A DNA stretch of 64,000 nucleotides from Epichloe hybrida (lineage: Eukaryota > Ascomycota > Sordariomycetes > Hypocreales > Clavicipitaceae). The position numbers and the translations under genes are program-made. The notes beneath the pieces are model-generated. The model was not told the origin of the DNA. It worked only from the letters and a program-made list of their open reading frames with translations, and searched no databases. The stretch spans positions 4,960,001 to 5,024,000 of the forward strand of contig JAFEKR010000002.1 in NCBI GenBank assembly GCA_019022495.1, given 5' to 3'. Within the stretch, counting starts at the first letter, position 1; every line of letters starts with the position of its first letter. This document shows positions 32,601-46,544 of this stretch, in pieces.

Positions 32601-35600
32601 ACTATTACTTTATAATTAAAGCTATACTTATCCTTAAGGGTAAACTTAAAGTAATTAGGGCTATTTATATATATTTAGTATTAGTAATAGATTCTTATTA
32701 GCTCCCTAATAGCTTTAATATTAATATTATACCCTAATCTATAAAGAACCTTATATAGGTATTAGATTAATAGATATCTAAAGCAGCGGTGTAATTACTA
32801 TAGCTTACCTTCTATAAGGTAGCTCTAAGTAACTACTTCTTCTTTCTATGTAAGAAGTATCTAGGCATAGCCCTATTTATATATAATAGGGACTTTAATA
32901 TTTCCTTATTATAGCGTATTCTTAGAGATATTAAAGTTAATCTTTAAATAGTTTATATTATTAAGGGATAAGAGGAATAGAGTATTTATAGGGATAACCT
33001 AAAAGAGGATATTTCTAAAGGGAGTAGGCACATTAGCCGCTCTAAGCGCAATAATTAGGTCTCCTACGCTAAATCTAACTAATGCCTTTTTCTCTATTGA
33101 TTTATTAAGCTGTAATATAGGCATCTAATATTATAAAGTAAGAAATTAAGGGTGCCCTACTATAGAGAACTTTGCGGCTCCTATATTAGGTATAATTCCT
33201 TAGAATGTCATATAGGAATAGCAATCTTCTAACATAAACGTTACTAGGGCTTTATTTATAAGTTCTTACTAAAAGGGGTTTTCTTTGCTTAGACTATAAT
33301 AAGCTACTTGCCTTATTAGGAATTAAACTATTCTTTCGCTATTAATCTAGGTTCTATAAGTAAAGAAGCTTATAAGTACTAGCCTATTTATATTATTAAG
33401 GCTATCATTAAATCTAATACTCTTTATATACTAAGCGATTTTATTATTAATAGGGGGTTAGGACTTATGTTCTCCCTTATACTAAGTAAGGAATAAATAG
33501 TATAAGTTATTAGTTATATCTGTAAGGTAGTGGTTCTTAAAGCGTTAAAACGCCTTCTTATAGTCCTCTTTAGGGTGCTTAGATAACTAGTATCCTTCCT
33601 TACTATATATATAGCACTTCTTTATGTAAGGAGTACCTTCTCTTCCTTATAGTTTTAAGGGGTATTAGGTCTCTTTTCTATTCCTATTATATCTTTAGTT
33701 AGTCTAGAATTACTCTAGGGTTATAGCTTTAGTTAGGAACTATTAATAGTTTTTCTTCTCTTTCTTAATAAGATAAAGGGTTATTCTAATCTATTTATAA
33801 AACTCTTATAGTCTATCTAGTGGATTTATAATTACTCCTTTACACTCTAGAATACTATAATAGGCTCTAATAAGTTAATTTTAGAGTGCCCTTTTAGTTT
33901 AGCTTACTTTAGGTACTACTTATTATAAGATAGCTAGTCTTTCTATAAGTTTATTAAAGCATTTAATTATTAACTTACTTAGGTTATTATTTACTATTTC
34001 TTATAGGGAAGTGTTATTTCACTCTAGTAGATATCTTTACTATATATCCTTAGTTTTAAATTATTCTCTTATATAGCTAATAAGTATAAGGAGATCTTAT
34101 AGTTATCTAGGTTTAGAGAGGTGGTTTATATAGTATTATAGTGCTTTGCCTTTAAGTATAACCTTAAAAGTATAACTAGCTTATTTAAGCTAGATATTAA
34201 GTAACTCACACTTTCTATGGAATATTTAAAGCTTTAATTTAAGGATATTATAGTTATTAGCGCTATAGAGTTACTCTTTAAGGTATACCTTAGATAGGTT
34301 AATAATTTACTTTAGTAAAGGTCTCTAGGTCTATAGGGGTCCTCTAGGTGTTTCCCTTTATATTTATAAAAGGGGTAGTAAGGTCTTTAGAAAGTAAGAG
34401 GGTAGCCTTATTAGTAGTACCCTTAGGGCTTATTATTCCCTCTAATCCTTCTTTTCCTTATATTAGGAAGGAGGAATTATAGCTCTTTAAGCTATACTAA
34501 TAAAGGCACTACTAGCCCTAGATAGCATAGGTTACCTCTATTAGTAACTCTCTTACTTAGGGGTATTATTAGTAGTGTTACTAGGGTAATACTACTAACT
34601 TGCCTCTAGTAAAGGTATAAGCGGGGGAGTTACCTGTAAATACTTATAAATAGTATCCTTAGGTAGTCTTAACTCTAAGTTAATTAACCTTCCTAGGGGA
34701 GATTAGCTAGGTCTTCCTAGAGGGGATTAACTTAGTCTTCCTAGGGGAGTCTAGCTTATTAATCCTTTTAATAGTAATTATACTAATAAATAAGGTAATA
34801 GGGTAGGTTACCTAGTTCTAATATTACTATTATCTAGTAAATTATAGAAGAACTCTTTATTCTATAAGTTCTTTTAGAAGCCTATATACTTTTTCCTAGC
34901 CTCTTTAATTTCTTTAAGAGTTTAAAATCTAAATTCTTCTTAGTTTACTACTTCTTTAAGGTTATTTACTATCTTAGTGCCTCTTCTAATAGTTATATAC
35001 ACTTTATTATAAAGAAGATAGTCTTAAAGTCTGTTTTATAAAAGGTCTCTTCCTTTTATAAACTTATCCCTTAACTATTTATAGAAGTTATTACTAAATT
35101 TAGAGAATAGTGTTCTTCTAAATAACCCTTACTCCTTATATTATTTAGTCTTTATAAGGATATAGAGACTAATTTCCTTAGGTATTATAATCTCTTTATA
35201 TTTAGAACTTCCTATTTATTAGAGTAGTTTTTCTATAATATATTATTAAAGCCTTATAGAGATATAGGGGTATAGGTTAGTATAGATAGGGGTTTTTCCT
35301 TTGTTAAGGTATTTATTATTATCTCCTATTTTAACGCCTTCCATAGTATTATTATAGCTATTAGTCTTACTAGGAACTTTAAATTAACTAGAGGTCCTAG
35401 ATAGTCTAGGTGTATCTAATATTATAATTAATTAAGGGAGGCAAATCTTATAATATAAGAAGAAAAAAAAGTATAACTATAATTATATAATATGTTTTGA
35501 ATGTGAAGGATTATAAGGTAAGGTAGTTAACTTTAAATACGTAATAAAATATATAATAAAGAAAGATAAGGGGATAGCTTAGCTACTAGTATTAAACCTT

Positions 35601-35817
35601 TCTTTATTATTTTAGAGTCTATATAAATATAGATATTAATACTAAAGTAAGAAGAGAGCTATATTATACCTTTCTATTAGCATAACTTATTATTAAACAT
35701 AGCCCTCCTATTTTATAAGGCAAGTTATTATTAGATAAGCTACCTCTTTTAATTAACCTTGCTAATCTATGGTGTTCAAAGACTACATGGTTATTTATAA
35801 AGGTAACTACTAATTAG

Positions 35818-36127
35818 TGTTAGATTTATAGGGTATTGAATTTAATATGTAATATAGTTATAAGCCTGAAGAATAGTATTGTTATTGATTATCTATTCTA
35901 GGCTACGTTATCTATTATTATAATTAATTAAGTTATAGGGAAAAGAGAGGTAAAAAGCTAGAAGTTATAATATATAAAGAGAAAAGGGGTTACGCGTTTA
36001 TGTCCTTACATTTCCTAGCTAATTAACATACTAGGTTATAGGTCACGTGTAGAGTCCGCGCGCGGCCTAAGCTTTTGCTAGGTAATTACGGCTGCGACGC
36101 GCGATTGATATCACCTTTGTTCCAACA
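35818..36127 (-). repeat. Copia-1a LTR, right copy (5' LTR)
   Basis: 310 bp, from TGTTAGATTTATAGGG to GTTCCAACA. Same length as the left copy and in direct orientation. The internal DNA next to it (CTAATTAGTGGTT on the coding strand) is also found next to Copia-1b, Copia-1c and Copia-2 LTRs and is the likely primer-binding region. Confidence 0.93.
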
Positions 36128-37375
36128 CTTATATTCTTTATGAAATTACTTCCTAACTTATAAGATTATATTAACTTATATATAAATATTACTAGTCTAA
36201 TATAAGAAGATATTATATAACTTACTTAGTAATTCTAGGAGGTAATATTAAAAAATAAGTAAAAGCTAAATAATTTAGAAGAGAAAGGGCTATATAAGGT
36301 AGCTTAACACTAAAGATATAACTTCTTATAAGGGTATTAGCTAAATTAAAACTAAAGAGATAAAAATAAGGATAAGAAAAAGACCCTAGTTACTTACTTA
36401 AATAATAATAAACTATAAGAAAGAAAATAGTGCTTTAATTATAGTAATATAAAGCACCTTATTTATAATTATAATAAGCTAAGAAAAGACTAGTAAGAGG
36501 GTTAGGAAAACTCCTAAAGGTAAAAGTAAAAGCCCTTACCTTTACCTTAGATACTAGGGTACTAGTAAAATACTAATTCTATATACTAGTTACTATTTAT
36601 AGGTATAAAGATATTAAAATAGTAGTAGATTTTAATAGTTATGCTAAGATTAATATTATAAGCGTTTAATTTATATAGACTTATAAGCTTAATTAGGCTA
36701 AGGCTATAGCACTTATCTTAAAGGTAGTAAGGGCTTTAATAATTCCCTAATATAGTATTTATAAGGTACTTATTTTAATTAAAGATTTATAAGGTAAAGA
36801 GAAAGACCTTAAGTTACTATATATAGCTATTTGAGAGTGAACAAGAAGTGAATTAACGCTGCGAATCCGGATTCACTCTGCCCTAGCCTAAAGCAGAGGG
36901 ACTTAGGATAGGCATATTATCGCACTAGAGCAAGACTAGAAGGGGCCTATAAACTCTTATTTTATATATCTTTCCTTTCTTTTTCTTTTTAATAGGATAA
37001 GGCTAGTATAAGCTAGTAATAAACACCTATAATAGGAAACACACTAAGCAGCGCAGACCCGTTACAAGGCTAGCGCTAGCCTGTACATAGACGTAAGGGG
37101 GTTTTTCTTCCTAGTATAGGGTTTTCCCTTTTAACTTAGTAGTAGGAGTACTAGTAATAGCTATCTATAGAGCTAACTAGCGTAAATAATATATATATAT
37201 ATATATATATAGCTATTAATAAGGACCTAAGAGTAAAGGGAAGCCTTATATTAATTAGAATACATATACTTATAGAAAAATATATATATCTTTACTTATA
37301 CTTATAAGAATAGTAATTTAAAAAGAGAAAGGTAGCTTTTTTACTACTAACTTCTTATAAGTTTATAAAGGTAAT
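36128..37375 (+). pseudogene. Gypsy-like element relic, right part (gag zinc knuckle, protease)
   Basis: Continues 28458-29317 after Copia-1a is removed. Plus-strand reading at 36431-36472 gives CFNYSNIKHLIYNY, a CCHC zinc knuckle in which two Cys became Tyr (TGT to TAT). At 36624-36666 VDFNSYAKINIISV resembles a retroviral-type protease start. The relic contains a possible 328-bp insertion (36831-37158) and a TA microsatellite at about 37189-37211. It is cut at 37376 by the Copia-1c LTR. Family assignment is tentative. Confidence 0.5.
36831..37158. mobile_element. Possible small insertion or solo LTR with AGCTAT flanks
   Basis: AGCTAT stands on both sides (36825-36830 and 37159-37164). The segment is more GC-rich than its host and starts TTGAGAGTGAACAAG, with an internal inverted repeat (AGAGTGAA ... 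TTCACTCT, with GAATCCGGATTC between). A TG...CA-bounded core, 36832-37066, ending CAGACCCGTTACA, looks like an LTR. Which boundary is right is unresolved. Confidence 0.4.
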
Positions 37376-37684
37376 TGTTAGAACAAAGGTGATATCAATC
37401 GCGCGTCGCAGCCGCAATTACCTAGCAGAAGCTTAGGCCGCGCGCGGACCCCACACGTGACCTATAACCTAGCACGTTAATTAGCTAGGAAATATAGGGA
37501 CACAAACGCGTAACCCCTTTTCCCTTTATATATTATAACTTCTAGCTTTTTACCTCTCTTTTCCTATAACTTAATTAATTATAATAATAGATAACATAGC
37601 CTAGAATAAATAATCAATAATAATACTATTCTTTAGGCTTATGACTATATTACATATTAAATTCAATACCTTATAAATCTAACA
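37376..37684 (+). repeat. Copia-1c 5' LTR (opposite orientation to Copia-1a and 1b)
   Basis: 309 bp, reverse complement of the Copia-1 LTR, from TGTTAGAACAAAGG to ATCTAACA. It is followed by the family leader CTAATTAGTGGTTACC, so the element is on the plus strand. The 3' LTR is not in the window. Confidence 0.92.
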
Positions 37685-38279
37685 CTAATTAGTGGTTACC
37701 TTTATAGATAACCATATAGTTTTCAAACACTGCAGATTAGCAAGGTTAATTAGAAGAGGTAGCTTATCTAATAATAACTCGCCTTATAAAATAGGAGGGC
37801 TATGTTTAATAATAAGTTATACTAACGGAAAGGTATAATATAGCTCTCTTCTTACTTTAGTATTAATATCTATATTTATATAGACTTTAAAATAACAAAG
37901 AAAGGTTTAACGCTAGTAGCTAAGCTATCCCCTTATCTTTCTTTATTATATATTCTATTATGTATTTAAAGTTAACTACCTTACCTCACGATCCTTTATA
38001 TCCAAAACACGTTACATAATTATAGTTATATTTTTTTTCTCCCTCCTTATATTATAAGATCTGCCTCCCTTAATTAATTAGAATATTAAATATACCTAGA
38101 CTGTCTAGGACCTCTAGTTAATTCAGAGTTCTTAGTAAGACTAATAGCTATAATAATACTATAGAAGGCATTAAAACAGGAGATAATAATAAATACCTTA
38201 ACAAAGGAAAAACCCCTATTTACACTAACCTATACCCCTATATCTCTATAAGGCTTTAATAATATATTATAGAAGAATT
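37685..38279 (+). mobile_element. Copia-1c internal segment 1 (leader)
   Basis: Plus-strand Copia-1 leader: the reverse complement of the DNA just inside the right LTRs of Copia-1a and 1b. It stops at the GAATT duplication (38275-38279) where Copia-1b inserted, and resumes at 51720-51724. Confidence 0.88.
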
Positions 38280-38588
38280 TGTTAGATTCACAGGGTATTG
38301 AATTCAATGTAATATAGTCGTGAGCCCGAAGAATAGTATTATCATCGATTATCTATTCTAGGCTGCGTTATCTGTTGTCATAATTGATTAAGTTCTTGTT
38401 AAAAAGAGAGGTAAAAAGCTAGAAGTTATAATACATAAAGGGAAAAGGGGTTACGCGTTTGTGTCCCCACATTTCCTAGCCAATTAACATGCCAGGTTAT
38501 AGGTCACGTGTAGGGTCCGCGCGTAGCCTAAGCTTCTACTAGGTAATTATAGCTATGACGCGCAATTAATATCACCTTTATTTTAATA
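38280..38588 (-). repeat. Copia-1b LTR, left copy (3' LTR)
   Basis: 309 bp, TGTTAGATTCACAGGG to TTTTAATA. The end should be TTCCAACA; it differs from the right copy by transitions only where I compared them. The purine tract lies just to its right. Confidence 0.92.
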
Positions 38589-40178
38589 CTAGAACTTCTC
38601 TCTTTTAACATGATTATTAACGCGCGATATTAATCATAGAAATAAAAAGGAAAGATAGATTAAGAATATAATTAACAGGGGATATAAGGAAAAGAACTTA
38701 TAGCCTGTCTAGGCGTATAGTTACTAATAAAAGGGAAACAATAATCTTGCTTAGCCTATAAGCCTATGTAAGGATAAGTAGGTCCTTCTAAATCCCTTCT
38801 TTTCCTTAAAATAACATATATACCACACCATAGCGCGTATATAACGTCTTCCTTCTCCTTAGCAACACCTTTATTCTCTTACACACTACTATTAATTTCT
38901 ATAGTTTACTAGGAGGGCCTAGTAGGCTAGCATAGTTATAGCCGCTAGGGATGTTAACTATAAGGGCGTAGATCCCCTGCATATCGCTATCTTATACCCA
39001 TAGCTACCCTCCTAGAGAATTACCTTTTTTCTCTTACTATATATATGTTACACATAGGTAACCTATCCCTTTATCTAGATAGTTATCTGGTTAGTTAAGA
39101 TAAAGCTCTTAAGGGCCTTATTAGGTAATACCTTTATAAAGGCATTAGCTAGGTTATCCTCTCCGTTAATCCATCGGATCTTATAGAGTTCTTAGCGTTT
39201 ATATAACTATTAAAGGGCTATAATATTAATTATTAGGCGTTTCTCCTTCATTATACTAAGCTTAATAAGGCACTTATATAAGGAGTATAAATCCATACAT
39301 ATAATAACTAGGATCTTTAGGAGCTTTAGTTAGTCAGTAACTAGGTTTAGGGTAGTTATAATTACGTAAGCTATATTAACACTAGCTACCATGCTATAGA
39401 CTTCTAAGGCAAGCACGCTTTGCGTAACTCTCTTGCTCTTTATTAAGCTAAAGTATATAATATTACCTTTAATTATAAACTTACTATTAGTATAGTCTTT
39501 ATTCGCTAGGACAAGTACATATCCTAGTTATAAGGATAGGTCCTAGTTATTAGTAAAGGATCTATTTACAAAGGCAAAGAGCTTTACCTTCTTAAGGTTA
39601 ATTAGGATAAACATCAGACCTCTATCTAGGTAATCTATCTGCCACTTTAGGCGGTAATTAAGGGCTTTTATGTCCTCTAGGGTTAGCTCCTAGTGTTATG
39701 TAGTAACAAATAGGTTAAAGCAAGCCTCTAGTTAGTAGATTAAGGCAATATAAGCACCTCAGGCCCTCTGCTTAACATATTTACGCTTTAAGTCAGTTAT
39801 TAGAACTAACTTTAACTTATTACTCTGCCCTTTCTACTAGATCTTAATAGTATTATTCTCTAGCGTAATAATACCACTATTAAACGTAAGGGGACTATCC
39901 TAGGTTAGAAACTGCTTTAGCTTTACGTTAAAGCCTACTATAATAAGCTAGGTCTCTTCCTTCTTAGAGAATTTCTCGTCTAAGAGGCCGATCGTATTAT
40001 TAATCTACATTCTAACGCAAGCAAAGTCAGGGCTTTCCTTCGTAGTTATAAGCAGGTAGGGATCATACATAGAGGTTTCTATTTAGAGGTTCTCTCTATA
40101 ATACTTATAATATATAACCTACTAGTGTATTCCTACCTCTACAAGCCCGTAAAGAGGTTTTATAACCCTTAAGATTAT

Positions 40179-40443
40179 TGTTGGATGCACCAAGGTCCTG
40201 CGCAGGTAATAAATCCTGTATAATTGAAGTCGATGATAGATAGATAGATAAATAGATAGCTAGGAAAGAGGGAGAAGAGAGGGAAAGTCTAGATGCTAGA
40301 TAAGTGAGCGAAATCCGTATGTGGGGCACAAAAGGGGGTGGCGAATTGATGCAGCCAATCATATCGCGTGCATCGCGCCGGACCCACAATTCGGTCTAGT
40401 CTTTGGCCACGATTGAACCGATGAAGATCCGAAGGAATTAACA
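40179..40443 (-). repeat. Copia-2 LTR, left copy (3' LTR)
   Basis: 265 bp, TGTTGGATGCACC to GGAATTAACA. It contains a GATA tetranucleotide run (about 40233-40256). The half after the run is GC-richer and almost identical to the right copy. Confidence 0.93.
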
Positions 40444-40639
40444 CTAGTAATCTCTCTTTTTCCTTCGTAGCTAAAGAGCTCAAAAACGCAATAAAAAATC
40501 AGATCAAAGGAAAGTATACACAAGTGGATCCCTTAATGGGAATCCGCTGCTCTAATTAGCCATCGCGGTATTAGTTAATTGAATTAATTTATTATTCCTT
40601 GCCTAAGCTCCTATTTCCTAATATTACAGGTCTCTTCAC

Positions 40640-40880
40640 CTATCCTTTAACATAAATCGTTAATTCGTTTAAATTAATTAAAGAGGAAAGTAATAAATTT
40701 AGCAATGCTTTTATTATCACATCTGCCGGATTGTCGTTGCTATTAATCCACCTGACTTCGTAGATCTCATGCCTTTCGTACAATTGCTAAAGGGCTATAA
40801 TATTAATTATTAGTCTCTTCTCCTTTGTGGTTCCTAGCTTCATAAGATATTTATATAACAAAAAAGAATTAGTACAAAGA
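40640..40880 (-). pseudogene. Copia-2 RNase H C-terminal remnant
   Basis: Minus-strand reading gives LMKLGTTKEKRLIINIIAL, a stop, QLYERHEIYEVRWINSNDNP, then ADVIIKAL and a run to the natural stop after NELTIYVKG. It has few stops, so this is the best-preserved copia domain in the window. Confidence 0.8.
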
Positions 40881-43800
40881 ATCATAGGAATTCAAGGCAT
40901 CTTTAATTAATCCATAATCTAATGTAGAGTCGTGGAAATTACGTAAGCAATATCTACACCTTAAACTATACTATATAACTTAGAGGCAAGCGCGCTACAG
41001 GTAACTCTCTTGCTCTTTATTAAGCTATACATAATAATATTACCTTTTATAATAAAGGTATTATTGTCTTGTATTATCTTATTGCTAATCACAATCACGT
41101 ATCCGATCTATAAGCTCAAATCCTTATTATTAGCAAGTAATCTATCTACGAACACAAAGAGCTTCGCCTCCTTAAGGACTAAAGGAATGTATTATAATCC
41201 GCGCTATTAATTCTTAATCTACTATTTAAGGCGTTTATTAAGATATATAATATCTTCTATAAAGGGCTCTTAGTATTAAGCTGTAATTAAAAGGCCGTAC
41301 AAAGCCTCCGGTTAACACATAGTTATAATATAGCTTCCTCGCGCTTATTGCTCCATGTAATCTTACTTTACTATTAAGAATTAAGAATTAACTTCCTTAA
41401 TCTTCTAACTTTAGCCTTTCTAGGTTAAGATTAATAAATTATTAGTGTTTTAGGTTAAGATACAGCTATTGAAAATAAGAGGGTTCTTAGCAGTTAATTA
41501 TTGCTTTTCTTTAGCTATAAAATTAGCCTTCTAAAGCTCTTTCTCTTCTTTTTAGAAGAAGTTATCATTGCTTAGGCCTAATATATCATTGGTTTACATT
41601 CTAATAATACTAAAGAGATTCTTATTATTTAGGGCTATAATTAATAAGCAGGGATTATAGGTTAAGGTTATTATATTAAGGTTATCCCTGTGGTAACAGA
41701 AGTACGTTACCCACCAGTAGGTTCTAGCCTCTATAATCCCGTAAAGAGGTCTAATTAATTTAATTACAGTCCCTTCTAGAAAGAGATATACAATTTACTT
41801 TAGCAATCTCACGATAATCAACCTCATTAGCACCGTGTGCGATTAAGTGTAGGCTTATGTAATATCGCGAATCTAAAGGTAAATACCTCTTCTTCTTAAT
41901 AACAGAGCGATAGCTACAATCAGTCGCTAGCTTACTTATTAAATCATTAGCGATTGCGTCAGGATAAATTCCTTTCCTTTATCATTATAGCCTTATACAA
42001 TAAGATAAGATTTCTTATATAGCAAGTCCGTTCCTTTGCCTTTAATCTCTCTAACTATACAAGAATTGAAGATTCTATGACCTCCGTGCTTCACTAGGTT
42101 AAACTTAACGAATTTAAATATATTATAAGCTTATAAAGCGTTAATCTTAGCTTAATTAAATTACTTAAAGGGTTTTCCTAGGGTTATAATCCTTCCTTCT
42201 TAGCGGAGCTAAAGGGTAAGGTTCTAATTAGCCTCTTCCTTTACTATAAGGAATACTATACTTAGCATCCCTCTAGTTATAACCTCTTAAATAAAGGCAT
42301 TCTCTTAATCTTCATTCATAAGTATATAAAGCTAAACTAGGCTAATATCTTTCTTAAGGCTATAAGGTCTTCTTTTCCTTACTTTTATTCCTTTAGGGCG
42401 TAGTAATAAGTCTTTAACTTAATAGCTTCCCCTTAGGGCCTTTTAGGCTTTATAAGCCTCTTTATCAGACTCTCCCACACTTATAAATTACACTATAAGG
42501 GCCTTTCTTAGTCTCCCTTACTTTCTCTTAGCTAGTATTTATAGCTCTTTATTATCTTCTATTAGAGAATCTCTTTTATTAGTAGTAGTTAGTTATATAG
42601 TTACTTCTTCCTCTACATTACTAGGCTTCATCTCCTACTACTCTAGCGTGTTATAAGGCTTTATCTCCTATTACTCTAGTCCCTCTATAATACATAGGTC
42701 TTTATAATAAGGCTTTACTACTATAGAGCAAAACTTTACTAGGCCACAGGGTATATTAATAGTATAGGTCTCTCTATTAGTAGCAAGTAGCTTATATAGG
42801 CCATGCTAGCCACCTTTCTCTCTTTACACACATATATTAGCTTATAAGGGTAGCTAATATATAAGCGCTATATTAGGGCTATTCTAGGCTTTAAGGGTAT
42901 TATAGACCTACTATAAAGCTAGAAGATATTAGACTTTATCTATTACCTTATAAATTACCTTAGCATATTAAATAATAAAGACGCTTAGCGGTGACTTATC
43001 TATTATCTATAGGTAGCCTCTAAAGACTAGTATAGTTAGGATAATACTATTTAGGCCTATAAAGTTATTAATAGCCTTAACAGCTATTTAGAGGCGTTAC
43101 TCTAGCGTAAGCTCCGTTCTAATTAAGTCTATAGTAATATTATAGGCTTAGCGTAAAGGTCTATAGTATCTCTTAACTTTTCTAATGCTATTATAGGCTT
43201 TAATTAGCATCTCACTAGTTTTAATTAACATCAATTAAGCATAATACCTAAATTTAGCGGAAGCAAAGTTATTACTAGCATCATAGATAATCCAATCTAG
43301 AGGTCCAAGATAAGTATTAATCCAACATTCGCGGATTACATCCTAGATATCTTAAGCCTTCTACTTCTTTAGATTAAGGAATTAGGCTACCTAGAACAAG
43401 GTTACTAAATCAATAATATAAAGCACTAGTTAGCTATTGATTTACATGATATTAATAATAATCTCGTAGTTAAATTCGTAGTTATCTTTAATTATAAACT
43501 TAAATTAACTAGGGGCCTTTCTATGTATTTAGTAATAGTGGTAGACTTTAGTTAATTCCTTAATTACCTAGCGTTTAACTTTATAACTAGCTCGGTGAAG
43601 GATCTTTGTAAGCCATTAAATAAAAGGGTAACTAAGTTAATAATGTAATTAATAGATATCTCCTTCTAAAAGGTAGAAGGCAACTATTTCTCTCGCTTCT
43701 AGTAACCACCAAGGGTGTCCCTATTATCACACAATAGGTATAGTTTTATTACCTTAGATAAGCACGTTAGTAAGATTATTAATCTTAACTTATATCTTAT

Positions 43801-46544
43801 CTATATTAGTAATTAAGAAGAGAAAGGGGGTAGCTATATTAAGGATGTAGAATTTAAGCTCTCTAAGTTCCGTAGGCATATAAAGGATTCCTTTTGCAAC
43901 TACTAATCCGGCGCTAAATATAACAATTTAGAGTTCGTAGGGGGTTACCTTTAATAAAGGCATTAATCTTAACAAAGCCTTCACTTATGCCTCTCCTATA
44001 GTTAACTTTCCTACGGCGCTAGTGTTAGGTATAATCCCTCTAAAGACCTCTTTAGAATAGTATTCTTTAAAGACATAGCAAATTAAGCCTTTATTACACT
44101 CTTATAGCTTGTAGAGCTCCTGCCTAAGGAATGCGTGTTAGAAGGCTTAATTATTTAGGGTCGCGAGAACATTAACATTAGTAGCGTTATAGTTAGTTTG
44201 TAATCTAAAGCAGAAGAATTATATAATGCTTAGGTGTGCTATTAATAGTAGCTCCTCTATATTATTATTATTATCTTTAGCTTCTATGTAGGCTAAAAGA
44301 TATAATTCCTAATTCTAACCTAAGCCTTTATTAGGCTTATTATTATCCTGCCCTTTATAGGATATAAGGAATACCTAGAATCTCTTCTCTAAAGGGGGTA
44401 TATAATATGTTTTACTAGCCTACTAGTAGTCTTTCTCCTTTTAATGCTCTTTAGCAAAGTAATTAGAAGACTAGCAGCCGCTTTTACTATACATAAAGCA
44501 GCACTTAGTACTTAGCCTAGGGCTTCGTCCGTAATAACTTCCTCCGCCACAGGGGGATAATTACTATCTATACTAATAATTAGTAAACATAGCCTCTAGA
44601 GGGTCTCCTTATTAGTACTAAAGGTATTAGGAGGACTTCTTATTTAATTCCATAATAGTAATTGCCTTACGAAGGTCTCTAGCAAGACTTTTAAAGCCTA
44701 CGGAGTATATGTATTTTACTATCTAATATTTAGGCACACTAGCTATAGCATTTAAGGCTTACTTATAGAGTTTAGTATCTACTATTTTAGCAGGGTATAG
44801 GCCTCTATAGATTTTCTTAAGGGTTAATAATATAATCTTAAGGTAATTAAGCTTACTTTTATTAGGGTTTTTCTTAATTATACTCTTTAGTGTTATACTA
44901 CTCTATTTATAGTAATAGAATTACTAGTTGCTTTTTGTCTTAAAGCGCTAATAAATATAAGTAATTATCTCTTTATAGGAATAGTTATTCCTAAAGAGGT
45001 AATTAAGGTAGTATTACTTAGTATTACCTATTAATATAATAGGGAAAGCCTTCTAATAATATATTTAAGGAAGGTTAATTCTATTATACTTATTTTTAAA
45101 GAGCGTGATCTTTAGCGTTAAGAAGTTATATAGCTTTCCACTATAGTAGTTACTATCCTTATATATCTTTATAAGCTCCGAGATCTTCTTTATAATCTAA
45201 TCTTTAGAGGGGAATTACTATAAAGGCATAATTTATTATAAATAATAGTCCACTGGTTATTCTTAATAATAATTATCTAGATAGAGCTGTTAATATAATA
45301 GGGATTATTGCAGGGGTTCTTATGAGGGTTTAAGTAATCTCTAGGGTTAGGGAAGGTTAATTTCTAGGGTAGGTTATTAGGGCTATTAATATTAAGGTTC
45401 TAGGGGCTCGGAAAATCGTGGTCTTTCTTGTAATCTTTCCTATAACTAAAGGGGCATTAAGGTTTAATAAAGCACTTCCTTAAGTAATACTAGGATTAAA
45501 TATCCTAGGCCTTACCTAATAAGGACGCCGTAATCTCGTAAAGAATTATGTAATTCTTTAATAATATCCTTAGATGCCCTTTTAAAGGTATCTTTAAACT
45601 AGCCTTTAAAGTCTTCTTAAAATAATTCCTATAGGTTATTATCTCTCTAACCTTAATGCTTACTAAGGTTAATAAATCTCGCAATTTAGTTATTAAGCTT
45701 AAGCTACGTAGTAGTGTCTAGATCTAGCTTAATAGATTCTTTCTAGTTATATAAGAATTTATAAGTAAGCTATTAAAGGCATAGGGGTAATTCATGCCTT
45801 TAAGGTCTCTTAGGGGTAATAATTAGAGCCTTGCTATCACTAGCAGCCCTTTCTCTTATAGAAGGTCCAGATTCCTCTGCTATTTTTAACTATTAAAGGA
45901 AAAAGCAGCAACAGGAGTAAATCAACAGGGACAAAGAAAGCAACAGAAGTGCTAAAAGTAACTAGAAAATAACAGGGAAAGTAACAAGGGAATAATAGGA
46001 ATTACTACTTCCTGTTTTTCGTAAAAAGAAGGGAAGGAGGTAATCTCTCTTTCTTACTAATAGGTACGGGGTAAATAGCACTAATAATAAAGGGGGCAAA
46101 AAAATAAGTAGTAAATACTTATAGGGAGAGATTGAAAGTCTATTAGATGAAGGGAATATTTATAGAGAAGTTGTAGATATATTAGCTAGCTTAGCTAAGG
46201 TTATTTAACGTTAGGTTTGAAATAAATGCCTTACAGCAATAGATTCAGTTATTCGGTTAGTTTTCTCGTAATAGACAATAAAATCAACAATTAATAACAA
46301 TATCCTAGATAGATATAACGAAGTTATATCCCTAAGCCTAAGGGTTAATAGATTAATTTCTTAGAAGCCTAACAAGCCTACAACTAGGATTCTAGTCTCT
46401 TCCTTTAGCACACTTATGTAGTTATGCCTCTCTACCATAATGACCGTTATGGTATAACAAGGGGTAGTAGCAGTGGCGTCTACAGAAATGTCTTTTCTTA
46501 TAATACCTAGCTTATCTATAGTTATAAAGTCAACCACTAATTAG

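Larger units (their letters stand above)
29318..36127 (-). mobile_element. Copia-1a: complete Ty1/copia retrotransposon, RIP-degraded
   Basis: A 6,810-bp element with 310-bp LTRs at both ends and a 5-bp target duplication CTTAT (29313-29317 and 36128-36132). The coding strand is minus. Going leftward from the right LTR come the leader, gag, integrase (about 32.3-32.6 kb), reverse transcriptase (about 31.1-31.3 kb), RNase H (about 30.1-30.3 kb) and a purine tract next to the left LTR (AAAAGAGAGAAG on the coding strand). All frames carry many TAA/TAG codons, so it is dead. It interrupts a gypsy-like gag. Confidence 0.92.

Noticed and set aside
40105..40389. 94-codon ORF, and its twin at 46564-46776
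   Set aside because: Both lie in the Copia-2 LTRs, which is why they match each other; not genes.
41010..41210. 66-codon ORF in the AT-rich block
   Set aside because: Inside Copia-2 pol on the wrong strand; chance open frame in AT-rich DNA.
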